From Mytilus galloprovincialis (lineage: Eukaryota; Mollusca; Bivalvia; Mytilida; Mytilidae): a DNA stretch of 64,000 nt. The position numbers and the translations under genes are program-made. Below the pieces are notes generated by a model that was not told the origin of the DNA, made no database searches, and worked only from the letters and a program-made list of their open reading frames with translations. Below, piece after piece: positions 32,633-44,375 of the stretch. The DNA lies in the NCBI RefSeq assembly GCF_965363235.1, contig NC_134844.1, forward strand, positions 54,866,872-54,930,871, given 5' to 3'. Positions within the stretch are counted from its first letter, which is position 1, and every line of letters begins with the position of its first letter.

Positions 32633-32894
32633 GCTTGAGCCGACTCAATAAAAAAATGATTCACACTTTTTTAATTGGGTGTATCTCGGGAATTATATAC
32701 TTTTTTCAATACTCAGATGCAGTACAACAAGTAATTAATGTATACAAAATTTCATCAGAACACAAAAATATCGCACAAAACATACACTTTGCTTTTATAA
32801 ATGGAAAATGATATTAAAACATAATGAGATATGATAAAAGAGAGTGGGTTATTACGTCATTAAGATTACAATGCCATTTCACCCTGCACCCTAG

Positions 32895-33077
32895 ATGCTG
32901 CTGAACTTGATCCGTACCATTGCCGTTTGTCTGATTGTGTTGCTTCACCTTAGCGAAGGATGTTTTAGACATGCCATTAATGAACGACAATCAGTCCATG
33001 ACACATTGGAATCTCTCGGTGGAAACGACAATAAAGTTGGTGTGGGATTGAATTATCGATTCAAACGACATGCACAG
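32895..33077 (+). pseudogene. EF-hand copy A, exon 1 (signal peptide and propeptide)
   Basis: ATG at 32895, 61 codons, ending CATGCACAG|GTAAGA (phase 0). It encodes a signal peptide (MLLNLIRTIAVCLIVLLHLS), then EGCFRHAINERQSVHDTLES and ends YRFKRHAQ. RFKR fits the furin consensus R-x-K/R-R, so the 61-residue part probably holds a cleaved leader and a short propeptide. An AG directly before the ATG (CACCCTAG|ATG) could be the acceptor of a 5'UTR intron; it is also present in B and, changed, in C. This exon is intact, but exon 2 of this copy is broken, so the gene as a whole is a pseudogene. Confidence 0.8.
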
Positions 33078-34398
33078 GTAAGATTAAGGGAAGATATATA
33101 TACCCCCCCCCCCAAAAAAAAAGAAGGCATTTAGAGGTCAACATAAGTCTTCAATAATAAACAACAAGCTGTAAATCGCCAAGAGTCTATATAAATTATG
33201 AATAGATTAATTTAAAAGTGAAAACGAAAAATCTGTCAATTTGACAACTAAATCTCAACGCGGAATAACTGTAAGTTATATTTGCATGAACAGAATGTAA
33301 TACAGAACACACAACACACTGAAAATATATAAATGAGACCAAACAGGCTTCATAAAATGAAATGAGGAACATAAATACCTCCATGATATAACACCTCTCC
33401 CCCATTAAACAACACCTTAAGGTCAACATACGATCTTAAACAGTTAACAAGCTTAAGCAAGGATCTAGTATCAACACTTGTTAATCTATCTAAATGATAG
33501 CGTATGGTCCTCTAAATTCTAAATTGTGATTCCTCTTTCAACACAGTCTAGTTGTTACCTTTTTCATGTTACTAGTATTGACTTAATTTGTTGAAAAATA
33601 ATTAACAACTGAAGAAATAATAATGATCGAATCGCAAATTCCCTTTTTTCTCGACGCAAAAAAAGTGTGAAACAGTATACCTTTTAATCTTTTCCGGTAT
33701 TATTTCAGAAGTACTGTAATATGTTATTAAGTCTTTTTTAATGCGCCATAAGAATATTGTCCCTGTTGTATATTAGATCGGGATAGCGGCCGATGAAATA
33801 TAAACAAAAAAAAAAATTAGAAAAATCAAGAGTTAAAAAAAAAACTGTTCATGCAAAATGGCTTTGAAATTATATGATATTACACACATTATTCCTCTCT
33901 TTATATTTTTAATTTCTTGACGTGCTTTTGTCTCATTTTAATAAAAAAAAATCAGCATGAAAATAATTTTGAAAATGCATTTCATCTCTCCTGCTTCACT
34001 GAAGGTCCAAAACATAATCCACGTCTCATTGCAACCAAACAGTCGTTTACGTACAATTCTGAAGCTTTCATATACCGCTTTTTGGAGATTGCCGCCTTAA
34101 TCTGCAATATGACCCCGAGCACCATGAACTAAATTCTTGTTTTTGTGAAAGTTCACCAGAAAGTTGACTAACATAAGTACATGTATAATGCAGACATTCG
34201 ATATTGATTTCTGAACTAGACAAGACAACTCTGCACTCGAGGGGTGAAAAGTGGGGTGGACGTCCCAATAATTCATCTAACGTTAAGTGACGACAGCATG
34301 ATTTGTAAATCACACAGTTTTATTAATTTTTTGCATGTAGAAAAACAAATTAACTTTTTAAAATATATAAAATATTGCAAATCTTTTTATAAATTTAG

Positions 34399-34608
34399 GA
34401 CCACTAGAAGTTCCATGTAGAGATAGATTATAAAGGTATTTCGGGACACGACACGCCACTTGACCCATGTGTATTCAATCCGTATGACTTAGATGTCAAA
34501 GGTTTATTACGGAAGGGGATTTGAAGAAGAAATTTGTTTAGTTCGGTGATGACGTCAACACACCTGAAATTCTTCACACATTGTTTACAGAATTGGACAT
34601 AGATGAAG
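34399..34608 (+). pseudogene. EF-hand copy A, broken exon 2
   Basis: It is bounded by TTTAG|GACCAC and GATGAAG|GTTTGT like its sisters but is 210 nt instead of 211. It carries a TAG in place of CAG as the third codon (34405-34407), a 1-base loss at about 34504 (GGTTTATTACGG for GGTTATATTACGG) and a TAG for TAT near 34540. So it has three independent lesions. Intron 1 here is 1321 bp and intron 2 is 832 bp. Confidence 0.85.
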
Positions 34609-35440
34609 GTTTGTTATAGAGTTGTCTTTCGGTTGCTGAGGAATCGGCTAATTATATACGAGCTTCGAAACAGAGGTGAATTTGTCCTCTTTTTCGCTAC
34701 GTTGAGTAATCCAAGACAAGCAAAGCAACATCACCGCTACCTCGGAATTTTGAATATTTTAAGGGGTTCATACAAGGTATTTCACTCTCAAAGCACAGAA
34801 CATGCATCGAAGTTAGAGTCCGAATTCTGGCAAAACGTTACTGTGTATTTATACATTAAGCACAGTCAAAAAGCCGATACCTTAATTAGGTTTTGATGGG
34901 AGAAGTTCAAGTATCAATATTTCTGAATTCCTGTCAAGCCTGGATGTTTTTTACTTTTTGACAGACAATCGGAATCCTCTAGTTTAATCCATATAAATAA
35001 ATGTCAATACAAATTCCGCCCGCTAACTTACTTCTCTTTTTAATTATATTATACATATAGTTTAAAAAGCAATTTTTCTAAATTTTATAAGATCCTTGTT
35101 ATTTTTCGTAATTGTTGAAAGAAAAAAATGTGCCAATGTTAAATGTATGAACAATCTGGAGGGAATCATTTCCCACCAAATTTCCCGCCAAATTTTCAAT
35201 TGATTTTATCTCAAAACCAAGGACACTGATCTTTCATGTTTTTTTGCTATCAATTTGATATAGTCTTTTAAATTCAAAGCTTGTTATTTTGAAACAGTGG
35301 AGGGAACATCATTAAGGCTTAAGTTTTTTTTGTCCATATTGGTCATAAAATTTTATTCGAAAAGAACTTAAAAAATCACTATTTTTATTCTAAAAACATT
35401 TTTTCCTTGAACTTTTGTTAATTTTTGTACAAACTTGTAG

Positions 35441-35565
35441 ACAAAATGGTAACAAAAGAGGAATTCGACCTTAAGAAGAAAGATGTCATAACCGAAGAAA
35501 GCTGCAGTATAATAAAGGACAAAGATGCAATGGTTGCTGAACAGAACATGACATTGTTGAAATGA
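35441..35565 (+). pseudogene. EF-hand copy A, exon 3
   Basis: It follows CTTGTAG and runs 125 nt to TGA at 35563-35565. It encodes (D)KMVTKEEFDLKKKDVITEE, SCSIIKDKDAMVAEQNMTLL and a final K. The exon itself is undamaged and almost identical to exon 3 of B and C. That points to recent duplication, with decay concentrated in exon 2. Confidence 0.8.
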
Positions 35566-36541
35566 TTTTGACTTTGTACATTTTCCCCTCAAGCCCAGAT
35601 CTTATAGCTAATGCAAACTGCTCTCACAAACAACGCACTGAATTCCAAATGATTCAAATTGTGATACGAACGCTTCGATTATAGTTGCATTGCCTTGCAT
35701 TTCTCTTTAATTATTTAATTTTATGTATCTTCTTCTTACGGCAATTTATATTTTCATCAAACTTATATATTGTGTTGTCTTTTCTCAGTATATTCTACTT
35801 GACAGAGCATACCTCAAATAAGTATAAGCATTTCTTACACATGTATGTCACTATTTTGTAAATAGACGAATTCAAATATTAAACTTTTATCTGAATTATT
35901 ATTGTTTTTTTTATGAATCTGCAAAACAAGTTTTTTTGGTGCAAATTAGAATGTGGACTTGTACTAACAACATACGAAAAATGTACGTAAATGTAATTTT
36001 GGAGCGGGTAACTATGGATTGAAATATGAGATTTTGAGAGAAAAAATACAAAAAACTGGAAATGAAGAAAAATCATGATTTATAGTTACATAGTTTATAT
36101 AAACTGTATGAAGACATAACAATTATCTTGTGTATCTATTGTGTGTTCGCTCGTAATTAGTGTGACCATTAAGATAATTTTGGGATGAAAGATGTGTGTT
36201 CACCTGTCAATTTTTTTTTACCAGATTATGCATCATTCAACATATCAAAATTGAACTAATACTCGTAGCTTCTTGTGCAGTTTAAAGGTTGAAAAATTGA
36301 ATGTATGTCGACCTCAAGATGTCACCTTTAGGGTTACTGACCCCAAACAATGTGAATACTAAATATAATGTAAAAGTCCTAGTCGGTCTTTCACCTACAT
36401 TTAAAGAAAAGAAAATATATCAAAAAGGAGTCACTTAACCTATCAATATTTCAGCTTCTTTTACTCCCAAAATGTTGCTTTTCTGACTGAAAGCATCAAT
36501 TAAGGAATTCTAGACTTTTTACATTTTGCTCTACTACAATC

Positions 36542-36745
36542 TTAATTAAGTGTTGTGTTACATCTTTGTGTAACATCATTTGGCGGAACAATTACAATTG
36601 ACCCAGCGAGATTTGGAACCACATAGCGTAGTTGTTGGTAGTCGTTGTCGTAAACTTTTTGTATTCCAAAGCTACAAAAATTAGCAAACAGAAACTGATT
36701 GCAATATAGGTAAAAAACTAAATCATATTTGCTGGGTCTTCGCAT
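36542..36745 (-). other. minus-strand frame shared by units, unrecognised
   Basis: The minus-strand frame encodes a hydrophobic segment (NQFLFANFCSFGIQ) then KVYDNDYQQLRYVVPNLAGS and IVIVPPNDVTQRCNTTLN. Unit B (about 47285-47455) keeps the same reading, without an ATG. Unit C has a 1-base change in the A-run before the KVYDND block that shifts the frame. The N-terminus in A is a product of a local deletion. I do not recognise the protein, and it may be chance. Confidence 0.25.
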
Positions 36746-36769
36746 GAAACATATATGCGTTATTTAAAA

Positions 36770-37020
36770 AAAAAAATTCCAGCTAAAAGAGAGACGAAAA
36801 ATACCAAAGGGATATCCAAACTAGTAAGTCGAAAATTAACTAACAACGCCATGACAAAAAAAAAAAAAGAAAGGAAAGAGACCAAAAGACAAACAGTATA
36901 AAAAACTGAGCATAAAAACCTAAAGACTAGGCAACTGCATAAACCAGCATTATCCGGGCCGGGGGGAGGGGGGATCTCGGTCGCTACGGAAGGGTAAGCA
37001 GATCTTGCTCCACACTTATT
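36770..37020 (-). repeat. dispersed repeat R6 (unit A)
   Basis: It contains GGATATCCAAACTAGTAAGTC, CGCCATGAC, AAGAGACCAAAAGACAAACAG, CATTATCCGGG and CGCTACGGAAGGGTAAGCAG. I recognise it as a common bivalve repeat. The long minus-strand frame 36760-37089 is its hydrophobic translation, not a gene. Confidence 0.75.
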
Positions 37021-37170
37021 ATGAGTCCACTGCAATTTGTTTATGGAATAATGATTGTAAGATGTACATGTCTGTCTTGCAATTTTCATATGAACTTGAC
37101 CTCATTTTAATGTTTCATTAGTCATTGTTAAGTTTTCATCGTTTTGCCAGTTTATCAGATACTATAAGCA
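37021..37170 (+). repeat. repeat R8, shortened by deletion (unit A)
   Basis: Only the second half of R8 remains (GGAATAATGATTGTAAGATG, CTTGACCTCATTTTAATG). Units B (47876-48420) and C (59036-59570) keep both halves. The junction is at about 37024 (TATGAGT|CCACTG). Confidence 0.75.
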
Positions 37171-37539
37171 ATAGGTACGTATCTGTATAAATATCTGAAT
37201 TTGTTTAATTCGCGTAGTAATCTTTATGATATATAAAAAAAAATGGCCGGTGAATTCTCAGTGATAAACTTAACAAATATTTTTCAACACGCAAACAACG
37301 AATAATTTGTACAAAATGTAAATTTCTCAAAATTCTCTACAGATTTTTTTCCTCGATATGAAGTGCCATGTGTCCTCATATAATATACCAAATTGTAAAA
37401 CAAACTGATGAATTCATTACTTCACAATTCCAGAGATTTAAGCTGCATTTCATACAAAGCCTTCATGTGTATCAATAAACAATTCTTATCACTTAATCAG
37501 AGGCATATACACTCATCTTCTTCTTTTTTTTTCTAGCTA

Positions 37540-37881
37540 GGGAATCGAATTCGAAAAATGAATGTGATTGGTTCCGAGTGAAAACTTTACGCAGTGTTGG
37601 GTAACACAGAACATTATCTCAGACAACGCTCGCAATATTTTACAATTAAGATTATGTACAACTTTGTTTCTCTTAGTTTTTTTTCAAAGAACGCCTTTAA
37701 GGCAGCCCTTAATCAATCAACTGTGTTGGTCGATGATACTGATGTTGGTAGATTATTCCAATCCCTGATGATCCTTGGAAAGAATTATTGGCAATATGCA
37801 TCTGTACTGGTTCTGTCATCGCAGAAGCGTTTAAACAGCAGTCACATGTTTAGTGTTGGTAAAAAAGAAGATTTGGTATGA
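37540..37881 (+). other. small frame conserved in all three units
   Basis: A pyrimidine tract and TTTTCTAG precede a region whose open frame (37594-37881) reads ALNQSTVLVDDTDVGRLFQS and LGKNYWQYASVLVLSSQKRL. The same frame is open at 48817-49104 and 61806-62085. Its start codon is not a clear ATG in any copy, and its last residues run into R1. Differences between copies are as often amino-acid changing as silent (I/V, V/A, A/S, S/I), so selection is not shown. A second AG (TTTTTTTCAAAG|AACGCC) lies inside, so it might be an exon. I do not recognise the family. Confidence 0.3.
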
Positions 37882-38290
37882 TGGCCAATGAGACAATTCT
37901 CCACAAGAGACCACATAACACAGAAGTTAACAACTATAGGTCACCGTACGACCTTCAACAAGGAACAAGGCCCATACCGCATAGTCAGCTATAATAGGCC
38001 CCGAAATGAAAATGTAAAACAATTTAAACGAGAAAACTAACGGCCTAATTTATTTACAAAAAATGAATGAAAAAACAAATATGTATCACATAAACAAACG
38101 ACAACCACTGAATTACAGGCTTCTGACTTGGGACGGGCATAAACATACAGAATGTTGTGGGGTTAAATATTTTAGCGGGACCCCAACCCTCCCCTAACCT
38201 GGGACAGTGGTGTAACAGTACAATATAAAAACGAACTATGAAAATCAGTTGAAAAAGGATTAACTCATCAGATGGATAAAAATACAAATA
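37866..38290 (-). repeat. dispersed repeat R1, inverted (unit A)
   Basis: The reverse complement of R1, from GATTTGGTATGATGGCCAAT and AGACAATTCTCCACAAGAGAC to CAACCCTCCCCTAACCTGGG and TTGAAAAAGGATTAACTCATC. It sits at the same place in B and C, so it was inserted before the unit was multiplied. Confidence 0.85.
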
Positions 38291-39256
38291 CTACACATAC
38301 AAGTGGACGTGGCCAGGTACTTGTACATCCCAACAACAAAAATACATTAAGTACAGATCTGAGAGTACTTGCAGTTACTGGCAGCTAGTTCAAAGCCACT
38401 AACAACTAATAAAAAAATCATGCATCAAGTACAAAAGTTGTTGTTCGCAAATCTTGATGCTCTTTTGCTGTACCTGCTCTATTGACCTAGTCTTATTTTG
38501 GTTAGTTGAGTCCCATACTGTACATGTTATTTCACACAAGGTCTTACCATGGAACATATGCAGCTGCTTTTAAAGGTTGCATTCACCATCTTTTGATCAC
38601 CCTTTAAAATACCATATTTCCAACTATATTTGTGATTTTTTTTTAACATTAAATCGCCATAACAGTGTTTTGTTTGTTTCACTTTTCTCGGCTGCGTATA
38701 AACCTTTTTCACAACCTACGCTCGACCTTTCAAAAATCCTAGCATGAGTGCTGAATTAGTTAAATATATGAATACGAATATAGAGATGGAAGGATGTTTA
38801 TACGTTTGAATGAGAAAGATAGGTTGAAATATAAGTATAATAAACTCAAAATTTACAGGTTGCTCGCTCTATCTTTTGATCACACCCTAAAAAATAATGC
38901 ATTTCTTACGATTTATGTGATTCTTTTAAACAATTTTATTGTTTTGCTGCTTGAGAATAATTGTTGTGCCATTGCAACTTTGTTGCAGAAAGAAGCTAGT
39001 AACAACACTTAGAAAGGTCAGTTATAGTGGTAGGAATATTGTCAACTTGTAATTCCTTAAATGACACTGTAAGACCTGTGTTTATTTTGATTCATCTAAA
39101 TACGAACTCACGTGTAGTCAGAAAATAAGCATCCTTTCTGCATAATAAAGTGTTTATTGAATAAATGCACATTTTTACCCATATAGGTTGAAGGTATACA
39201 TAAATCAACATAATAATTTTACAAAACATCATACAAAAAAAAACCAACATCAGAAC

Positions 39257-39682
39257 AATAGTTATCAAAGGTACCAGAATTATAATTTAGTACGCCAGAC
39301 GCGCGTTTCGTCTACATAAGACTCATCAGTGACGCTCATATCAAAATATTTAAAAGCCAAACAAGTACAAAATTGAAGAGCATTGAGGATCCAAAATTCC
39401 AAAAAGTTGTGCCAAATACGGCTAAGGTAATCTATGCCTGGGATAAGAAAATCCTTAGTTTTCCGAAAAATTCAAAGTTTTGAAAACAGGAAATTTATAA
39501 AAATGACCACATTATTGATATTCATGTCAACACCGAAATTTTGACTACTGGGCTGGTGATACCCTCGGGGACGAAACGTCCACCAGCAGTGGCATCGACC
39601 CAGTGGTGTAAATAGTTATCAAAGGTACCAGAATTACAATTTAGTACGCCAGACGCGCGTTTCGTCTACTTAAGACTCGTCA
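39257..39682 (+). mobile_element. R2 tandem element (353-bp period) inserted only in unit A
   Basis: It starts TAGTTATCAAAGGTACCAGA, passes CGCCAGACGCGCGTTTCGTC and GAAGAGCATTGAGGATCC, then GGCTGGTGATACCCTCGGGG and GACGAAACGTCCACCAGCAG. At 39610 it starts again with the same TAGTTATCAAAGGTACCAGA. The period is 353 bp, and 1.2 copies are present. Unit B has an empty site here (about 50510-50520), so the block was gained by A or lost cleanly from B. It holds inverted words (GGACGAAACGTCC) and the AGACG...CGTCT hairpin. Confidence 0.8.
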
Positions 39683-40137
39683 AAATTATATACATGATAA
39701 AGAACCTTGCATCAACAATGTGAGAAGTATATAGGTGGCTAGTTGAAATATCCAAATGTTGTCCTGATTTTCATACTTTTTTCCAATGACAACACAATGA
39801 GTATTCAAAATCTTCATCCTGGCCAACCAACAAAGAAGAATCTACCTGCTAGTTTTATTTGGTGGTTTCATGGTAGGTTGATATAAGTGTAGGAGGTTTT
39901 GATTTTGATCGTATGAAAAGTCAAACAGAATACTTGAAAATAAGTATTTACTGCTGCTTTGTTAGGTATGCATCATTCAGGAGTAAGACCATAGAAAAGT
40001 CGTCAAAGAGTTGGAGAGACAGAAGTATGCACAAAGACACTGTATGTTTATCGTTAAATACTGTATTTTAACCTTTAGATGTATTTTGAGTTGCTGGTCT
40101 TGTTAGGTCTTGCTGGTGTTTTCCCCAACTTTACATT

Positions 40138-40402
40138 CATATACTGAACATGTACTGTAGCTACATGTAGTATCAATATTTATTCATATACTGAACATGT
40201 ACTGTAGCTACATGTAGTATCAATATTTATTCATATACTGAACATGTACTGTAGATACATGTAGTATCAATATTTATTCATATACTGAACATTGTAGCTA
40301 CATGTAGTATCAATATTTATTCATTTACTGAACATGTACTGTAGCTACATGTAGTATCAATATTTATTATGTACTGTAGCTACATGTAGTATCAATATTT
40401 AT
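40138..40402 (+). repeat. 47-bp minisatellite, about 5.6 units (unit A)
   Basis: The unit TCATATACTGAACATGTACT plus GTAGCTACATGTAGTATCAA plus TATTTAT is repeated, with one unit shortened near 40285 and the last one partial. Unit B has only one unit at about 50967-51013. Confidence 0.95.
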
Positions 40403-40574
40403 TAACTATTTCTTTACTTCATTTTTTAGTTTCTTACTACTACCAATAACATTACAAACGCAACACAAATAGTGGAATGAACCTTAAAAGAAACAAAAGA
40501 TCTGCAAAATGTTTAAAAGAATACATTATCATTCATCTTATTGCTTTGAATGTTGCTACTTTTGTTTTATAAGC

Positions 40575-40680
40575 TTCCTCCATCAATAAAACTGACCGCC
40601 ACGAAATAGAACAATGGTGCTCAAGTTGAAAGTGGCTTTAACATGAATCAGTCAATCAAATTCATTAGAATAATCAGTTC
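40575..40680 (+). repeat. R5 tail fragment (unit A)
   Basis: CTTCCTCCATCAATAAAACTG, CCGCCACGAAATAGAACAATG and AAAGTGGCTTTAACATGAATC match the 3' part of the SINE-like repeat at 13736-14003. The counterpart in unit B is 51185-51280. Confidence 0.65.
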
Positions 40681-41230
40681 CACCACTTCGGACTGATATT
40701 TTCTCGTGGATCCGTAGAAAGTAGTATTCATAAGAAAATCAGTTTTGACAGTTGTAGGAATTATGATATATATGTCAAAAATAAATGATTCTTTTTGTAT
40801 CAAATTTTAACACTTAATGGGAGGAAAACGTTCCTACTTGCTTGAGCCGGTTTTTCAAAAATAGATACTAGTACTTCTAATGTAATAAATATAATACTTA
40901 TATGACCTTTGTATTTCTTTACTTATTCGAAAACACGGGTCCCTGCCGAAAAAGAAGAACATAATTTCTAGAAATCCAAAGCCTAGTTATATCTCAAATA
41001 TGCTTTTCCAAAATGTATTAACAACTTATTTATAGTATTTAAAGATGGCTGGTGTAAATATTCTATTCTATCAAATAATAATACTAAAAAAGAAACATGA
41101 CATAGCAAGGGGACATTCAAAACTATAGATAGATGACATCACGGTGGGTAGAAAAAAAGACAAAAAGACAAATGAACAGTTTATAAAACACTTTTAATAA
41201 TAAAACAAACCAAAACTGCAATAATATTGA

Positions 41231-41738
41231 CTACCTTGAGCGGCTTAATAAGCCTATGTACCCTGTGAACAAAATCTCAAGGCAGAATTGTGGGTATGGG
41301 TTCTCCTGCCATATATGGTTGTAAAATAGCAGAACACATTCGGCGTTTTGCATTTGCGCCGATTTTTTTTTTCTTAATTTGCGCCGATTTTTTTCTATTC
41401 TCTGTGGCAAAGCATCCATAATTGCGTTATGCATTACTGGTTCAAAGTGAATATGAATATAACCTCGGCCACAAAGGAAAGATATTTTTGACGGGAGAGA
41501 TCGCAAATTATTTGCATATCACTTCATAATACTGTTCATCTTTCGCTGGTAATAAAATGGCGTAAATATGAGGTACGTAGTTTCCATTTTTACATCTGTG
41601 TAAAGTATATAACTGATAAAAGTATGTCGGACAGCACTTCAACGGTCCATCTATAAATATTGCAGACATATCATTACAAATACATTTAAGTTGAGGTGTG
41701 TAGAAAAAATGAGTATACCTTTTCGCGATCGTTTGCAC
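41231..41738 (-). pseudogene. MULE-type transposase fragment (unit A)
   Basis: On the minus strand the upper part (41738-41508) reads AIFIDGPLKCCPTYFYQLYT and KNGNYVPHIYAILLPAKDEQ, ending at a TAA after YYEVICK. The lower part, in another frame (41506-41231), reads SLPSKISFLCGRGYIHIHFE and PVMHNAIMDALPQRI. This matches the MULE transposase domain: the first Asp in (I/V)DGTFK, then YQLYTIHG-x-KNG-x-YVP, then D/H-FE-x-AMHNA. Here the second acidic residue is His (HIHFE for a usual DFE). The break and the stop make it a pseudogene. Downstream it merges into AAATCGGCGCAAAT-like repeats. Confidence 0.65.
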
Positions 41739-42165
41739 TGACCTTCAGAATATTGATTTATTTTATGCTATAGCAGGGAAGAAAAACGTACAGTGACTTC
41801 TCGTTTTTCTTTTGATATTCCGAAAGCATTTTATTAGAGCTATCATCTCATATTTTATTTCAAAATTCAATCATTTATTTTACCTTCTATTTACTATAGT
41901 GGATTATAATTTGAAGAGAAATTAAAAAAAAGTGAGTATTTTTCTTTTTCTTTCTGTGATTTAAATCTACCAATCAGTAATATAATAATATAAAAAAGAA
42001 GTTTTAAAGTTCTTAATAAATGTTTTTGCGTTGCTAAATACACTAACGCTAAAAATCAATAGTTTGTTAAAGAAACGTTTTCGCAAAAGAGATTGCATCA
42101 ACTTTTAATCCAATATTCTATTTAAGTCTCAACTCTCAATAATAAATAATACAAAATTACATTAA

Positions 42166-42524
42166 GTGTAAAATATAGGAATGAAATAGAAAGCAATTAG
42201 GTACATCAATAAAAACTGAAGCAGAAATGTCCCCCGAAAATTAAGCATTTTACTAGAAGTTTATTCGAGACTCAAGTTTTCTAAATATATTGAAAAATAA
42301 TGTGAACTTTTTCAACCTATTTGAAAGCTTTTAGTAGAAAACTCCAGAACGGTTCCAAAATATTCAAGGGTAAGTTGACAATGCAGGCAGCGAATAGCCT
42401 AGTACCAAGTTAAACACTAATTTAATCATTTAAACAAGCTAAGCTAATTTTAATTCCTTTAAACAAGTTCAAATAATGGCAACCAACTGAAAGTAATTTT
42501 ACTGTATGAAAGACAGAGCAATTT
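42166..42524. other. boundary between units A and B
   Basis: AT-rich sequence not found in the matching place of the other units. No gene seen. The satellite of unit B begins at about 42525. Confidence 0.45.
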
Positions 42525-42872
42525 TACAGGGATCCATTGTACAGTAACTTTTTACAGATAGGGATCCATTTTACAGTAACTTGTTACAGATAAGGATCCC
42601 TTGTACAGTAACTTGTTACAGATAAGGATCCCTTGTACAGTAACTTGTTACAGATAAGGATCCCTTGTACAGTAACTTGTTACAGATAAGGATCCCTTGT
42701 ACAGTAACTTGTTACAGGCAGGGATCAATTGTACAGTCACTTGTTACAGACAGGAATCCATTGTTCAGTCACTTGTTACAGACAGGGATCCATTGCGCAG
42801 CAACTAGTTACAGACAGGGATCCATTGTACAGTAACTTGTTACAGGCAAGGATCAATTGTACGGTAACTTGC
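42525..42872 (+). repeat. 32-bp satellite with GGATCC, about 11 units (unit B)
   Basis: The same unit as 32131-32545. Four consecutive monomers here read TTACAGATAAGGATCCCTTG, a local variant not seen as a block in A. So the arrays have homogenised separately. Confidence 0.95.
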
Positions 42873-42947
42873 AGACGCAATATAACATTTCAGAATTCTG
42901 ATTTGGTTAAGCATCCTTTTTGTGGACCAAGAATGAAATAAATAATT

Positions 42948-42958
42948 TATATAAAAGG
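42948..42958 (+). promoter_or_regulatory. TATA box of EF-hand copy B
   Basis: TATATAAAAGG about 75 bp after the satellite and 338 bp before the ATG at 43286, in the same context as in unit A. Confidence 0.6.
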
Positions 42959-43285
42959 CTTGAGCCGACTCAATAAAAAAATGGTTCACACTTTTTCAAT
43001 TGGATGTATCTCGGGAATTATACATTTCAATACTCAGATGCAGTACAACGAGTAATTAATGGATACAAAATTTCATCAGAACACAAAAAATATCGCACAA
43101 AACATACACTTCGCTTTTAGAAATGGAAAATGATATTAAAACATAAGGAGATATGAATACAATCGTCAAATACATAAAAGGACATACACATCTTGTTTCT
43201 TAAAATGTTAAAATACCTGATAAAAAAGGGTGGGTCATTACGTCAGATAATTAAGATTACAATGCCAATTCACCCTACACCCTAG

Positions 43286-43468
43286 ATGCTGCTGAACTTG
43301 ATCCGTACCATTGCAGTTTTTCTGATTGTGTTGCTTCACCTTAGTGAAGGATGTTTTAGACATGACATTAATGAACGACAATCAGTCCATGGCACATTGG
43401 AATCTCTTGGTGGATACGACTATAAAGTTAGTGTGGGATTGAATCATCGATTCAAACGACATGCACAT
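43286..43468 (+). pseudogene. EF-hand copy B, exon 1
   Basis: 61 codons from ATG to GCACAT|GTAAGA. Signal peptide, GCFRHDINERQSVHGTLESL, and RFKR before HAH. The last codon changed from CAG to CAT, which weakens the donor consensus only slightly. A (TA)n run and a C-rich run follow in intron 1. Exon 1 is intact, but exon 2 has a frameshift. Confidence 0.8.
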
Positions 43469-44375
43469 GTAAGATTAAGGGAAGATAATATATATATATA
43501 TATATATATATACACCACCCCCCCTTCCCCGCCCCCCCAAAAAAGGCATTTAGAGGTCAACATAAGTCTTCAACAATAAACAACAAGCTGTAAATCGCCA
43601 AGAGTCTATATAAATTATGAATAGATTAATTTAAAAGAGAAAACGAAAAATCTGTCAATTTGACAACTAAATCTCAACGCGGAATAACTGTAAGTTATAT
43701 TTGCATGAACATAATGTAATACAGAACACACAACACACTGAAAATATATAAATGAGACCAAACAGGCTTCATAAAATTAAATGAGGAACATAAATACCTC
43801 CATGATATAATACCTCTCCCCCATAAAAAAAACCACCTTAAGGTCAACATACGACATTCAACAGTTTACAAGCTTTTGAGCAAGGATCTGGTATCAACAC
43901 TTGTTAATTTATCTAAATGATAGCGTATGGTCCTCTAAATTCTAAATTGTGATTCCTCTTTCAACACTGTCTAGTTGTTACCTTTTTCATGTTACTAGTG
44001 TTGACTTAATTTGTTGGAAATATTTACATTTATTTAATTTGAAAATATTTAACAACTGAAGAAATAATAATGATCGAAAATCGCAAAATCCCTTTTTTCT
44101 CGACGCAAAATAAGTGTGAAACAGTATACCTTTTAATCTTTTCCGGTATTATTTCAGAAGTAATATGTTATTAAGTCTTTTTTAATGCGCCTTTAGAATA
44201 TTATCCCTGTTGTATATTGAATCGGGATAACGGCCGATGAAATATAAAAAGAAAAACAAATAGAAAAAAACTAGAGTTAAAATAAAAATGTTCATGCAAA
44301 ATGGCGTTGGAATTAAATGATATTACACACATTATTCCTCTCTATTTATTTTTAATTTCTTTATGTGTTTTTGCC

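Larger units (their letters stand above)
32131..42165 (+). repeat. tandem segmental duplication, unit A
   Basis: The first of three head-to-tail units. The order is: 32-bp satellite, TATA box, EF-hand exons 1-3, R6, R8, a small conserved frame, R1 (inverted), a MULE fragment and an AT-rich end. Unit B is at about 42525-54160 and unit C from about 54161. A is shorter than B by several deletions (near 36340, 36735 and 37024) but has its own insertions at 39257-39682 and 40138-40402. Confidence 0.85.

Noticed and set aside
34603..34896. Plus-strand frame starting at the end of exon 2 of copy A
   Set aside because: It is the intron 2 read-through starting at a chance position; the copies in B and C do not keep it.
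36760..37089. Long minus-strand hydrophobic frame that looks like a membrane protein (also 58707-59024, 47539-47739, 27181-27470)
   Set aside because: All lie on dispersed repeat R6; the hydrophobicity comes from its A/T-rich minus strand and the reading varies between copies.
38054..38287. Frames 38054-38287, 62258-62485 and 21604-21852, similar to each other
   Set aside because: They are R1 repeats read in one frame. Similarity comes from the repeat; no selection is evident.
32432..42941. Frames across the 32-bp satellites (32432-32617, 42729-42941)
   Set aside because: They are translations of the tandem repeat and change with each variant.
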